Assembly: GCA_910579865.1 (NCBI GenBank)
Contig: CAJTXA010000002.1
Coordinates: forward strand, 140,363 to 204,362
Length of the DNA stretch: 64,000 nucleotides
From: an uncultured Lachnospiraceae bacterium
Lineage (GTDB): Bacteria > Bacillota > Clostridia > Lachnospirales > Lachnospiraceae
Reading direction: 5' to 3'
Shown: positions 25,873 through 33,892 of the stretch, one piece after another
Position numbering within the stretch: position 1 is the stretch's first letter
How the letters are laid out: each line of letters opens with the position of its first letter
Notes under the pieces: generated by a model
What the model was told of the DNA's origin: nothing
The model's input: the letters and a program-made list of their open reading frames with translations, nothing else
Database searches by the model: none
Program-made: the position numbers and the translations under genes

Positions 25873-26466
25873 ATGGCAGATTTTAGAAACAGTCAAACAA
25901 AGGACAATTTAATGCGAGCATTTGCAGGAGAAAGTCAGGCAAGAAATCGTTATATTATGGCAGCAGAACAAGCAAAAAAGCAAAATTTAGCAGTAATTGA
26001 GGCAGTATTTCGCTACACGGCACATCAAGAAAAGGAACATGCAGAGATTTTTTATCAGCATTTAAAAGAGATGGCTGGTGAAACAATTCATATTGATGGT
26101 GGGTATCCGATAGACATTTCAGAGGATATAGCAAAACTTTTGCGAATGGCACAGCATAATGAATATGAAGAACATGATTCAGTTTATGCTTCTTTTGCAG
26201 AAACCGCACAAAAAGAAGGCTTTTTAGCAGTAGAGGCTTCTTTTCGAATGATTGCGAATATTGAAAAGATGCATGGAGATCGATTTGGAAGGTTTGCTGA
26301 ACTGTTAGAACAGAATAAACTTTTTGTTTCTAATATTAAAACAGGATGGATTTGTTTGAACTGTGGACATGTATTTGAAGGGGAAGCAGTTCCTGAAAAA
26401 TGTCCAGTTTGTCATCATAATAGAGGATACTTTATTCGATTGGAATTATCCCCTTTTGAAAAATAA
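25873..26466 (+). CDS. rbr: Rubrerythrin
   Basis: Non-heme diiron peroxidase that reduces hydrogen peroxide in anaerobes, 197 aa, normal length. The ferritin-like four-helix domain (1-150) has iron ligands in AGESQARNRY, the HQEKEHAEIF helix, YEEHDSVYASFAETA and FRMIANIEKMHGDRF. A C-terminal rubredoxin domain (about 155-190) shows CLNCGHVF and CPVCHH, forming the FeCys4 centre. It is likely part of the oxidative stress defence of a strict anaerobe. A terminator follows directly. Confidence 0.96.
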   Translation: MADFRNSQTKDNLMRAFAGESQARNRYIMAAEQAKKQNLAVIEAVFRYTAHQEKEHAEIFYQHLKEMAGETIHIDGGYPIDISEDIAKLLRMAQHNEYEEHDSVYASFAETAQKEGFLAVEASFRMIANIEKMHGDRFGRFAELLEQNKLFVSNIKTGWICLNCGHVFEGEAVPEKCPVCHHNRGYFIRLELSPFEK

Positions 26467-26470
26467 AAAG

Positions 26471-26504
26471 AAAAGCTGGCGCAAGATGATGCGACAGCTT
26501 TTTT
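26471..26504. terminator. Terminator between rubrerythrin and the kinase-like gene
   Basis: AAAGCTG with CAGCTTT plus inner GCGCA/TGCG pairs, followed by a T-run. The A-run on the other side lets it serve the convergent gene too. Confidence 0.8.
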
Positions 26505-26506
26505 GA

Positions 26507-27055
26507 TTATATAGAATTTTGATGTTGTTTTACATAGTCTAGAAATTCGGGAGTTTTTGACCAATATTTAATACCCCAATTTTCAAAGTTCCATTCTTCC
26601 ATATAGTGATTACATTCAAAATCGATATAGTAAAGTTGATCGTTTTGAACAACAAAATTAGTTGGAAAATAATCGATGTTGGTGTTAGCTGAATATAAAA
26701 GGGCACACATTGTTTTGACTTGTTCAAAATAGGTAGGTTTCATTTGCTCAGAAAGAACAAGGTGAAAGATGGTTTCGCCTTCTATGTATTCCTTTAAGAT
26801 ACGTTCTTGTATGTTATCTATATCTAGAAGTTTTGGAATTGGAATACCTATCATTTTTAGGCGGTTATAGTCATTTCGTTCCGATTCTAGTTTGTCTCCA
26901 AATTGATAATAGTCACAAGGTTCGTGGTGGATTTGTTTTAAGACATATTGATTTTTATGATCAGTAACTAGGTAGGAGTAACCACTTTTTCCTTTTCCTA
27001 AAAGTTTTATAACAAAGTATGGTTTGCCATTAATATCTAAGATTTGTTCTGACAT
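26507..27055 (-). CDS. Small protein-kinase-like protein
   Basis: 182 aa, a compact eukaryotic-like kinase fold. A glycine loop (LGKGKSGYSYLV) is followed by the ATP-binding Lys in YVLKQI. A hinge-like ILKEYIEGETIF follows. A catalytic-loop equivalent is IDYFPTNFVV, with the Asp and Asn four residues apart. YYIDFECNHY stands in the place of DFG. It is shorter than Ser/Thr kinases and lacks a sensor or membrane segment. It may be a kinase of small molecules or tRNA-related targets, as in the RIO/Bud32-like families. The start is supported by AGGAGA. Confidence 0.7.
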   Translation of the reverse strand: MSEQILDINGKPYFVIKLLGKGKSGYSYLVTDHKNQYVLKQIHHEPCDYYQFGDKLESERNDYNRLKMIGIPIPKLLDIDNIQERILKEYIEGETIFHLVLSEQMKPTYFEQVKTMCALLYSANTNIDYFPTNFVVQNDQLYYIDFECNHYMEEWNFENWGIKYWSKTPEFLDYVKQHQNSI

Positions 27056-27336
27056 TGTAAAATCTCCTTGTATAGTTAAATTTATAAATAATTTTTACAA
27101 AAATTTAATATAAACTAAAAAATATTTTTGTATATTTTAACAAAATATTTTCCCAAATAACAGAATTTATTTAGAAATTAGAATATACAGCCAGCCCCCT
27201 ACAGAAAGGCTGGCGTCCGAGTAAACATATTCTATATCTCTAATTATATAAAAAAACATTTCGATCTGCAATTAGATTCTTCTTAAAAAATAGCAATATT
27301 CTTTTGTATAAATTTACATCTTTTGTATAATTTTGC
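27056..27336. other. Intergenic region with a two-part hairpin
   Basis: The region is AT-rich except for 27180-27235. There GCCAGCC (27190-27196) pairs with GGCTGGC (27208-27214), inside an outer pairing of AGAATAT with ATATTCT. No T-run follows. It may be a small structured RNA or the relic of an inserted repeat. No coding frame was seen. Confidence 0.4.
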
Positions 27337-27365
27337 TTGACAAGATTTGTATCATTGTATACAAT
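27337..27365 (+). promoter_or_regulatory. Promoter and GntR-type operator of the citrate synthase operon
   Basis: TTGACA at 27337-27342 and TACAAT at 27360-27365 (17-base spacer). The perfect palindrome ATTGTATACAAT (27354-27365) covers the -10 box. Its TTGTATACAA core is typical of FadR/FCD-subfamily GntR regulators, one of which is encoded two genes downstream. Partial TTGTATA half-sites occur nearby at 27303-27310 and 27321-27330. Autorepression is the simple reading. Confidence 0.7.
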
Positions 27366-27423
27366 AATTCCAATATGCAAAAGACAAGTCAACTGATTTA
27401 TTTAGATAGAGGAGGAAATGAAA

Positions 27424-28818
27424 ATGGATCAGACATCTGTTATATTGGATAAACATACAAATTTACTAACTTTGGAGGAACATATTTATCATTTAAATGA
27501 TGTAGAAAAACCAAATGTTTTCCGTAGTTTATTTCCCTATGATGAAGTACCTAAGATTGCTTTTAATAATCGAGTAGTACCACATAATACACCAGAGGAA
27601 TTATATATTACAGATACCACTTTTCGGGATGGACAACAATCACGTGCACCATATTCGACCGATCAAATTGTAACAATTTATGACTATATGCATCGTTTGG
27701 GAGGGCCAAAAGGAAAGATTCGCCAGAGTGAGTTTTTTTTATATAGCAAAAAGGATCGAGATGCGGTATATAAATGTCTAGAACGTGGGTATGCGTTTCC
27801 AGAAGTGACAAGCTGGATTCGAGCAAATAAAAAGGACTTTGAACTGGTAAAAGAAATTGGGTTAAAGGAAACTGGGATTTTAGTAAGTTGTTCAGATTTT
27901 CATATTTTTTATAAGATGCATATGACAAGAAGAGAAGCACTCAATCATTATCTTAGTATAGTTCGAGAGTGTTTAGAAACAGGAGTAAGTCCAAGATGTC
28001 ATTTTGAAGATATTACTCGTTCTGATATCTATGGATTTGTAATTCCTTTTGTGTTAGAATTAATGAAGCTGATGAAAGAATATCAGATTCCAGTGCGAAT
28101 TCGAGCTTGTGATACAATGGGATATGGTGTAAACTATTCTGGTGCAGTGATTCCAAGAAGTGTGCAAGGAATTATCTACGGGCTGACAACACATGCGGGA
28201 GTACCTTCAGAATTATTGGAATGGCATGGGCATAATGATTTTTATAAAGCAGTAGTAAATTCTACTACAGCTTGGTTATATGGAGCTGGAGGTGTAAATT
28301 GTTCCTTGTTTGGAATAGGCGAAAGAACAGGAAATACACCTTTAGAGGCAATGGTATTTGAGTATGCACAGATTAAAGGAACACTAGATGGAATGGATAC
28401 AACTGTAATTACAGAACTTGCAGAGTATTTTGAACAAGAGATTGGATATTCGATTCCAAGTCGTACACCATTTGTTGGACGGAATTTTAATGTAACTAGA
28501 GCTGGAATTCATGCAGATGGTTTACTAAAAAATGAAGAAATTTATAATATTTTTGACACTGAAAAGTTTTTGAATCGACCGGCTTTAGTAGCGGTTTCAA
28601 ATACCTCTGGACTTGCAGGAATTGCACATTGGATGAATTCCTATTTTAAATGGAAGAAAGAGAAACAGATTGAGAAATCACATCCATTAGTAGCAATGGT
28701 AAAGGCTTGGATTGATGAGGAATACGAAAGTGGACGAGTGACAGTGCTGACAGATGAAGAGTTATTAAAAGTAATTGATGAAAGTAGTGCAAAACTTGGT
28801 ATCCATTTATTTGAATAG
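27424..28818 (+). CDS. Probable Re-type citrate synthase (isopropylmalate synthase family)
   Basis: 464 aa, DRE-TIM family. Active-site motifs are TDTTFRDGQQSRAP with the metal-binding Asp and catalytic Arg, EWHGHNDFYKAV with the metal-binding His pair, and GGVNCSLFGIGERTGNTPLEA. The usual isopropylmalate synthase C-terminal leucine-binding domain is absent. The gene shares an operon with isocitrate dehydrogenase, as expected for the oxygen-sensitive Re-citrate synthase of clostridia (oxaloacetate plus acetyl-CoA to citrate). The start is ATG 27424: the ATG at 27418 is only two bases from GGAGG, while 27424 has an eight-base gap. Citramalate or homocitrate synthase are alternatives. Confidence 0.75.
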   Translation: MDQTSVILDKHTNLLTLEEHIYHLNDVEKPNVFRSLFPYDEVPKIAFNNRVVPHNTPEELYITDTTFRDGQQSRAPYSTDQIVTIYDYMHRLGGPKGKIRQSEFFLYSKKDRDAVYKCLERGYAFPEVTSWIRANKKDFELVKEIGLKETGILVSCSDFHIFYKMHMTRREALNHYLSIVRECLETGVSPRCHFEDITRSDIYGFVIPFVLELMKLMKEYQIPVRIRACDTMGYGVNYSGAVIPRSVQGIIYGLTTHAGVPSELLEWHGHNDFYKAVVNSTTAWLYGAGGVNCSLFGIGERTGNTPLEAMVFEYAQIKGTLDGMDTTVITELAEYFEQEIGYSIPSRTPFVGRNFNVTRAGIHADGLLKNEEIYNIFDTEKFLNRPALVAVSNTSGLAGIAHWMNSYFKWKKEKQIEKSHPLVAMVKAWIDEEYESGRVTVLTDEELLKVIDESSAKLGIHLFE

Positions 28819-28832
28819 GCTGGAGGCAGACA

Positions 28833-29540
28833 ATGGGCGATTGTGAGATACATAGAGATAGTATGGATAGATATTCGCTCCGTGGAATGGTATTTCATAC
28901 AATTCGTGAAGATATTTTATCTGGCCGATATGGACAGCATGAGGAGTTAAGAGAGAATACAATAGCACAGAAACTTGGCGTAAGTCGGACACCAGTAAGA
29001 GAAGCACTTCGGCAGTTAGAATTAGAAGGATTAGTTAGTATTGTTCCAAATAAGGGAGCTTATGTGACAGGGATTACTGAAAAGGATATGAAAGATATCT
29101 ATACAGCACGTTCTCTTTTGGAAGGACGTTGTGCTCGCTGGGCAACAGAGCATATTACAGGAGAACAGATTGAAAAATTAGAAGAAAATGTAGAACTTTC
29201 CATATTTTATACAAAGCGAAAGAACTATAGTCAAGTTTGTGAGCTAGATACACAGTTTCATGAGATATTATATGCCGCTTCGGATAGTCGGATGTTTTAT
29301 CAATTACTTTCGGATTTTCATCATTATGTAGAACGAGTTCGGCGGATTTCACTGGCAACCGGAGGAAGGGCAGAAGAATCGAATCGGGAGCATTGGAAAA
29401 TTTTGGATGCTGTGAAAGCAAAAGAGGAAAGATTAGCAGAGAAACTTGCTACAGAACATGTATTAAATACTTTAGAAAATATGGATTCTTATGGAATGGA
29501 AAATTTGTTAAAGAATTCTATTTGTTTGGATCAAAAATAA
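28833..29540 (+). CDS. GntR-family regulator, FCD subfamily
   Basis: 235 aa. The N-terminal winged helix (about 10-75) includes LRENTIAQKLGVSRTPVREALRQLE and SIVPNKGAYV. The all-helical FCD ligand domain (about 90-220) carries the metal-binding pattern with FHEILYAASD and HRREH-like residues near the C-terminus (ESNREHWKILDAV). It lies inside the citrate synthase and isocitrate dehydrogenase operon. A matching palindrome covers the operon promoter, so it probably senses an organic acid and controls entry into the oxidative TCA branch. Confidence 0.92.
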   Translation: MGDCEIHRDSMDRYSLRGMVFHTIREDILSGRYGQHEELRENTIAQKLGVSRTPVREALRQLELEGLVSIVPNKGAYVTGITEKDMKDIYTARSLLEGRCARWATEHITGEQIEKLEENVELSIFYTKRKNYSQVCELDTQFHEILYAASDSRMFYQLLSDFHHYVERVRRISLATGGRAEESNREHWKILDAVKAKEERLAEKLATEHVLNTLENMDSYGMENLLKNSICLDQK

Positions 29541-29567
29541 AATGGAAAAGAAAGGAAATGGTACAAA

Positions 29568-30782
29568 ATGGAAAAAATTAAAATGACAACACCATTAGTA
29601 GAGATGGATGGAGATGAAATGACACGGATTCTTTGGAAAATGATTAAAGAAGAACTGCTGCTACCTTTTGTGGATTTAAAGACGGAGTATTATGATCTTG
29701 GATTAGAGTATCGGAATGAGACAAACGATCAAGTAACAATTGATTCTGCAAATGCGACAAAAAAGTATGGTGTGGCAGTAAAATGTGCAACAATTACACC
29801 GAATGCAGCAAGAGTAGACGAGTATCATTTAAAAGAGATGTGGAAAAGTCCAAATGGAACGATTCGGGCAATTTTAGATGGAACAGTTTTTCGAGCACCA
29901 ATTATTGTAAAGGGAATTGAACCATATGTTCGGAATTGGAAGAAACCAATTACAATTGCCAGACATGCTTATGGGGATGTCTATAAAGCAACTGAATTAA
30001 AGATTCCAGAAGCTGGAAAGTGTGAATTGGTATATACCAAAGAGAATGGGGAAGAGGTTCGGGAGTTAATTCATGCATTTGATGGAGCTGGTATTGTACA
30101 GGGGATGCATAATACAGAAAAGTCGATTCGAAGTTTTGCACGTAGTTGTTTTTCCTTTGCATTGGATCAGAAACAAGATTTATGGTTTGGTTCAAAGGAT
30201 ACAATTTCTAAAAAATATGATCATACGTTTAAGGATATTTTTCAAGAAGTATTTGATACAGAATATAAAGAGCAGTTTGAAACAGCCGGAATTTCCTATA
30301 TGTATACATTAATTGATGATATTGTTGCTCGTGTGATACGTTCAGAGGGTGGTTATATCTGGGCTTGTAAGAACTATGATGGAGATGTAATGAGTGATAT
30401 GTTGGCAACAGCATTTGGTTCTCTTTCAATGATGACTTCTGTATTGGTTTCTCCAGATGGAGTTTATGAATATGAAGCAGCACATGGAACCGTGCAGCGG
30501 CATTATTATAATTATCAAAAGGGAATCGAAACTTCTACAAATCCGATTGCTACAATCTTTGCGTGGACAGGTGCACTTAGAAAGCGTGGGGAATTGGATA
30601 AAATAGATGCACTTTGTAAGTTTGCCAATCAATTAGAAAAGGCTTGTTTGATGACAATAGAAAGTGGAAAGATGACAAAGGATTTGGCAATTATTAGTAC
30701 ATTAGAAGAGGTGGCAGCTTTAAATAGTAGAGAATTTATTGCAGAGATTCGCAGAAATCTAGAGCAGATACTGGAAGGATAA
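29568..30782 (+). CDS. icd: NADP-dependent isocitrate dehydrogenase
   Basis: 404 aa homodimeric type (the subfamily shared with eukaryotic NADP enzymes): isocitrate to 2-oxoglutarate and CO2. Visible motifs are VEMDGDEMTRI at the N-terminus, KSPNGTIRAILDGTVFR with the substrate-binding Ser and Arg, the catalytic Lys/Tyr regions, YDGDVMSDMLATAFGSL with metal-binding aspartates, and EAAHGTVQRHY with the NADP-binding His and Arg. It is third in the operon. Aconitase is not in this window, so the route to 2-oxoglutarate must be completed elsewhere. Confidence 0.96.
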   Translation: MEKIKMTTPLVEMDGDEMTRILWKMIKEELLLPFVDLKTEYYDLGLEYRNETNDQVTIDSANATKKYGVAVKCATITPNAARVDEYHLKEMWKSPNGTIRAILDGTVFRAPIIVKGIEPYVRNWKKPITIARHAYGDVYKATELKIPEAGKCELVYTKENGEEVRELIHAFDGAGIVQGMHNTEKSIRSFARSCFSFALDQKQDLWFGSKDTISKKYDHTFKDIFQEVFDTEYKEQFETAGISYMYTLIDDIVARVIRSEGGYIWACKNYDGDVMSDMLATAFGSLSMMTSVLVSPDGVYEYEAAHGTVQRHYYNYQKGIETSTNPIATIFAWTGALRKRGELDKIDALCKFANQLEKACLMTIESGKMTKDLAIISTLEEVAALNSREFIAEIRRNLEQILEG

Positions 30783-30798
30783 AAAAATAGATGATTAG

Positions 30799-30834
30799 AA
30801 AAAACTGTCAGATTTGTTGGTCTGACAGTTTTTT
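30799..30834 (+). terminator. Terminator after icd
   Basis: AAACTGTCAGA (30802-30812) with TCTGACAGTTT (30821-30831), loop of eight, then a T-run. Confidence 0.9.
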
Positions 30835-30848
30835 CTAGTTAAAAATGC

Positions 30849-30877
30849 TTTACGGATAGGGTGGGAGAAGTTATAAT
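30849..30877 (+). promoter_or_regulatory. Promoter of the repeat-protein gene
   Basis: TTTACG at 30849-30854 and TATAAT at 30872-30877, 17-base spacer. Confidence 0.6.
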
Positions 30878-30927
30878 GGAAACAATTCTTATTAGAGAGA
30901 AGGTATTTTAGGAAAGAGAGGTAGAAG

Positions 30928-32376
30928 ATGAAAAAAGGGTTAAAAAAAGCGGTCACTGCTTTGATGATAACAACGATGTTTACATTGACAGGATCGATTT
31001 CTTCTCAGGCAACAAAAATGCCTGTACCATCTGGACAGACGATACAGACAGCGTGGATACAGCTAAAAGAGTGGTATAATCAAGGAGGAAAACAAGAAAA
31101 TCCAAATAGTTGGTTAGAAGAAAACGGAAATTGGTATTACTTTAATTTGGGTGAAACAATACATACAAATTGGCTGAAGGAAAATGAAAATTGGTATTAT
31201 ATATTAGAAGATGGAACAAAACTAATTGGTTGGCTATATGAAGATGAGAACTGGTATTATCTAAAAGAAGATGGAACCATGTGCAGTGGTTGGCTGGAAT
31301 TAGAAGAGAACTGGTATTATTTTGATTCAGATGGAAAGATGGTAAACGGCTGGTTGAATCTAGATGGAGCACAATATTATTTCGACAAAGATGGAACTAT
31401 GCTGACCGATTGGCTTGATTTAGATGAAGCTTGGTATTATCTAAATGCAGATGGGAAGATGACAACGGGTTGGCTGGATTTGGCTGGAAATAGGTATTAT
31501 TTTAATGCAGATGGAAAGATGGCAACCGATTGGCTTAATCTAAATGAAGCGTGGTATTATTTTGATACAAATGGAAAGATGATGACTGGTTGGCTTGATT
31601 TAGATGGAACCTGGTATTATCTAAATGCAGATGGAAAGATGGCAACCGATTGGCTCAATCTGAATGGCGTTTGGTATTATCTAAATACCGATGGGAAAAT
31701 GGCAGTTGACACATGGATTGCATTAAATTATGTGGATGCAAATGGAGTTTGGATAGAAGACCGTATTCCAGAGCAGAGTGTAGATACTTCCATTTCAACA
31801 GAGGTACCAAGTATAGATAATGTAGAAGAGGAAGAAACAACTGAGTCTTTGGATTCTACCGAAACAATACCAGATCACACTGGTTCTGAGATTACTACAG
31901 AATATATCAAAGAACGGTTAGAAAATTTAAGAGTAAAATATCCAGATGGAATGTATTGGAATCATATGGGATATACAGCAAAACAGAAGGATACAAATTA
32001 TTATAGTGAAACAGTAACCTCCATTCCTTGCAATCATGGACAGTATGGGACGGATTATTGTAATTCTTACATAAATTATTCCCTTGCTTATGTAATTGGG
32101 ATGCAATGTGATGGATTTGCACGGAAACTAAGTGATGAAATCTTTGGTACAGATACAAAAAAGACAGATTATGTTTATAGCTTTGATGCAGTTAAAGTAG
32201 GGGATTATCTTCGCTATAATAATGCTCATACTGTATTGGTAGTTGGAAAGGATGCAAATGGAATTCAAGTAGCGGAATGTAATATAGGTGGAACTTGTGT
32301 GATTCGATGGGGCAGACGGATTACACGAGAAGAGTTAGATCGCAGTCGGAGTATTACTTGTTTTACAAGATATTAG
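30928..32376 (+). CDS. Secreted cell-wall-binding repeat protein with C-terminal cysteine hydrolase-like domain
   Basis: 482 aa. The signal peptide is at residues 1-28 (KKAVTALMITTMFTLTGSISSQA). Ten consecutive 20-residue units (about 62-261) of the pattern WLxLxxxWYYxxxDGKMxTG follow. These are choline-binding or CW_binding_1-type repeats that attach proteins to the wall. After an acidic Thr/Glu-rich linker, a C-terminal domain (about 325-482) carries QCDGFARKLSD, NNAHTVLVVGKD and AECNIGG. These are plausible Cys, His and Asn residues of an NlpC/CHAP-like fold. It probably acts in wall remodelling or adhesion; the enzymatic role is inferred. Confidence 0.82.
   Translation: MKKGLKKAVTALMITTMFTLTGSISSQATKMPVPSGQTIQTAWIQLKEWYNQGGKQENPNSWLEENGNWYYFNLGETIHTNWLKENENWYYILEDGTKLIGWLYEDENWYYLKEDGTMCSGWLELEENWYYFDSDGKMVNGWLNLDGAQYYFDKDGTMLTDWLDLDEAWYYLNADGKMTTGWLDLAGNRYYFNADGKMATDWLNLNEAWYYFDTNGKMMTGWLDLDGTWYYLNADGKMATDWLNLNGVWYYLNTDGKMAVDTWIALNYVDANGVWIEDRIPEQSVDTSISTEVPSIDNVEEEETTESLDSTETIPDHTGSEITTEYIKERLENLRVKYPDGMYWNHMGYTAKQKDTNYYSETVTSIPCNHGQYGTDYCNSYINYSLAYVIGMQCDGFARKLSDEIFGTDTKKTDYVYSFDAVKVGDYLRYNNAHTVLVVGKDANGIQVAECNIGGTCVIRWGRRITREELDRSRSITCFTRY
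31111..31710 (+). repeat. Ten tandem 60-bp repeats encoding wall-binding units
   Basis: Each unit begins with TGG and is exactly 60 bases, with no indels across ten units. Units from 31411 onwards alternate between TG-WLDL and TD-WLNL forms, suggesting later duplication of a 120-bp pair. Copy number could vary between strains. Confidence 0.9.
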
Positions 32377-32392
32377 AAATTTTAATTTTTTC

Positions 32393-32421
32393 TTGACAAC
32401 TGGTATTTTTATGTCTATAAT
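32393..32421 (+). promoter_or_regulatory. Promoter of the leuB-ilvD-ilvB operon
   Basis: TTGACA at 32393-32398 and TATAAT at 32416-32421, 17-base spacer. Both boxes match consensus exactly. Confidence 0.88.
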
Positions 32422-32429
32422 AAACCTAA

Positions 32430-32724
32430 TTTAGCAAAGAGAGAAAAGCTATGACAGGGAGGAGTACAGGTTGTCCAAAAATGCAGAGAAAAGATGGTTG
32501 GTGGAAATCTTTATGAGGAGAACTTTGGAAGGTAGCCTTTGAGCTTTGAATCGAACCAGTTTTGATAACTTTAGTAGGCTTCAACGGATTCCACCGTTAC
32601 AGGGACACAATATCGGAATATTACTTTCCCGTATTGGCAGAGTGCAGATTTTTCTGAATCTTAGGTGGTACCACGGATGATTGATTCGCCCTAAGCTGTT
32701 TGATAGGCAGCTTGGGGTTTTTTT
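32430..32724 (+). promoter_or_regulatory. T-box riboswitch, probable leucine specifier
   Basis: The T-box sequence AGGTGGTACCACGG is at 32663-32676. The terminator CCCTAAGCTG (32689-32698) with CAGCTTGGGG (32708-32717) plus seven Ts follows. Stem I precedes it, with an AGTA/GAA loop-E pair (AGTA near 32463, GAA near 32519). The specifier directly after GAA reads CTT, a leucine codon, which fits the leucine/branched-chain genes downstream. Uncharged leucine tRNA should therefore allow read-through. Confidence 0.92.
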
Positions 32725-32771
32725 ACGCTTGAAAAAATTTTATATATAATAATTAAGAAGGAGAAAATAGT

Positions 32772-33854
32772 ATGGAATGTAAAGTAGCAGTAATTTCTGG
32801 TGATGGAATTGGGCCAGAGATTGTACGAGAGGCAAAAAAAGTAATGGATGCAGTAGCAGAAAAATATGGACATAGTATCATTTATACGGATGTTTTAATG
32901 GGAGGAGCTTCCATTGATGTACATGGGATTCCTTTAACGGACCAGGCAGTTGCAGATTGTCAGGCAGCAGATGCTGTTTTAATGGGTTCAATTGGGGGAA
33001 ATACTTCTACTTCTCCTTGGTATCAACTGCCAGCAGATAGACGACCAGAGGCAGGATTATTAAAGCTTCGTAAGTCTTTATGTTTGTTTGCAAATTTAAG
33101 ACCAGCCTCTTTATATCAGGAGTTAAAAAAAGCCTGTCCGCTTAAAGATGAAGTAATTAAAGATGGATTTGATTTGATGATTATGCGGGAACTGACGGGA
33201 GGACTTTATTTTGGAGAACGAAAGACGGTAGAAGAAAATGGCGTATGGAAGGCATATGATACATTGACTTATGATGAAAATGAGATTCGAAGAATTGCAA
33301 AACGAGGGTTTGAGATTGCAAAAAAACGTAGAAAAAAAGTAACTAGTGTGGATAAAGCAAATGTGTTAGATTCTTCTAGACTTTGGAGAAAAGTAGTAGA
33401 AGAGGTGGCAAAGGAGTATCCAGATGTTGTTTTAGAACATATGTTAGTCGATAATTGTGCTATGCAGTTAGTAAAAGATCCAGGGCAATTTGATGTGATT
33501 TTAACAGAAAATATGTTTGGAGATATTTTATCGGATGAGGCAAGTATGATTACAGGATCGATAGGAATGTTGCCTTCGGCTAGTTTAAATGATACAAAGT
33601 TTGGGTTATATGAACCAAGCGGTGGTTCAGCACCAGATATTGCAGGACAAAATATTGCAAATCCAATTGCTACAATTCTTTCAGCAGCAATGATGTTTCG
33701 GTTTAGTTTTGATCTTGATCAAGAAGCAGATGCGATTGAGAGGGCAGTACAACAGGTATTGACAGAGGGATATCGGACAGGAGATATTTTATCAGAAGGA
33801 TGTAAGCAGGTAAGTACCTCTCAGATGGGAGATTTGATTGCAGAAAGAATCTAA
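32772..33854 (+). CDS. leuB: 3-isopropylmalate dehydrogenase
   Basis: Oxidative decarboxylation step of leucine synthesis, 360 aa, full length. Motifs are ISGDGIGPEIV at the N-terminus, LRKSLCLFANLRPA with substrate-binding arginines, LTGGLYFGERK with the Tyr, DKANVLDSSRLWRKVV with the catalytic Lys, and FGDILSDEASMITGS with metal-binding aspartates. The NAD-binding GSAPDIAGQNIANP is also present. It is first gene after the leucine T-box. Its isomerase partners leuCD and leuA are not in the window. Confidence 0.97.
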   Translation: MECKVAVISGDGIGPEIVREAKKVMDAVAEKYGHSIIYTDVLMGGASIDVHGIPLTDQAVADCQAADAVLMGSIGGNTSTSPWYQLPADRRPEAGLLKLRKSLCLFANLRPASLYQELKKACPLKDEVIKDGFDLMIMRELTGGLYFGERKTVEENGVWKAYDTLTYDENEIRRIAKRGFEIAKKRRKKVTSVDKANVLDSSRLWRKVVEEVAKEYPDVVLEHMLVDNCAMQLVKDPGQFDVILTENMFGDILSDEASMITGSIGMLPSASLNDTKFGLYEPSGGSAPDIAGQNIANPIATILSAAMMFRFSFDLDQEADAIERAVQQVLTEGYRTGDILSEGCKQVSTSQMGDLIAERI

Positions 33855-33892
33855 AAAGAAAAGAATTTGATTTTAGAAAGGATGGAGAAAAG

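Noticed and set aside
31111..31710. Regular 60-bp repeats considered as CRISPR or minisatellite
   Set aside because: The units are in frame, have no unique spacers, and encode a recognised wall-binding repeat.
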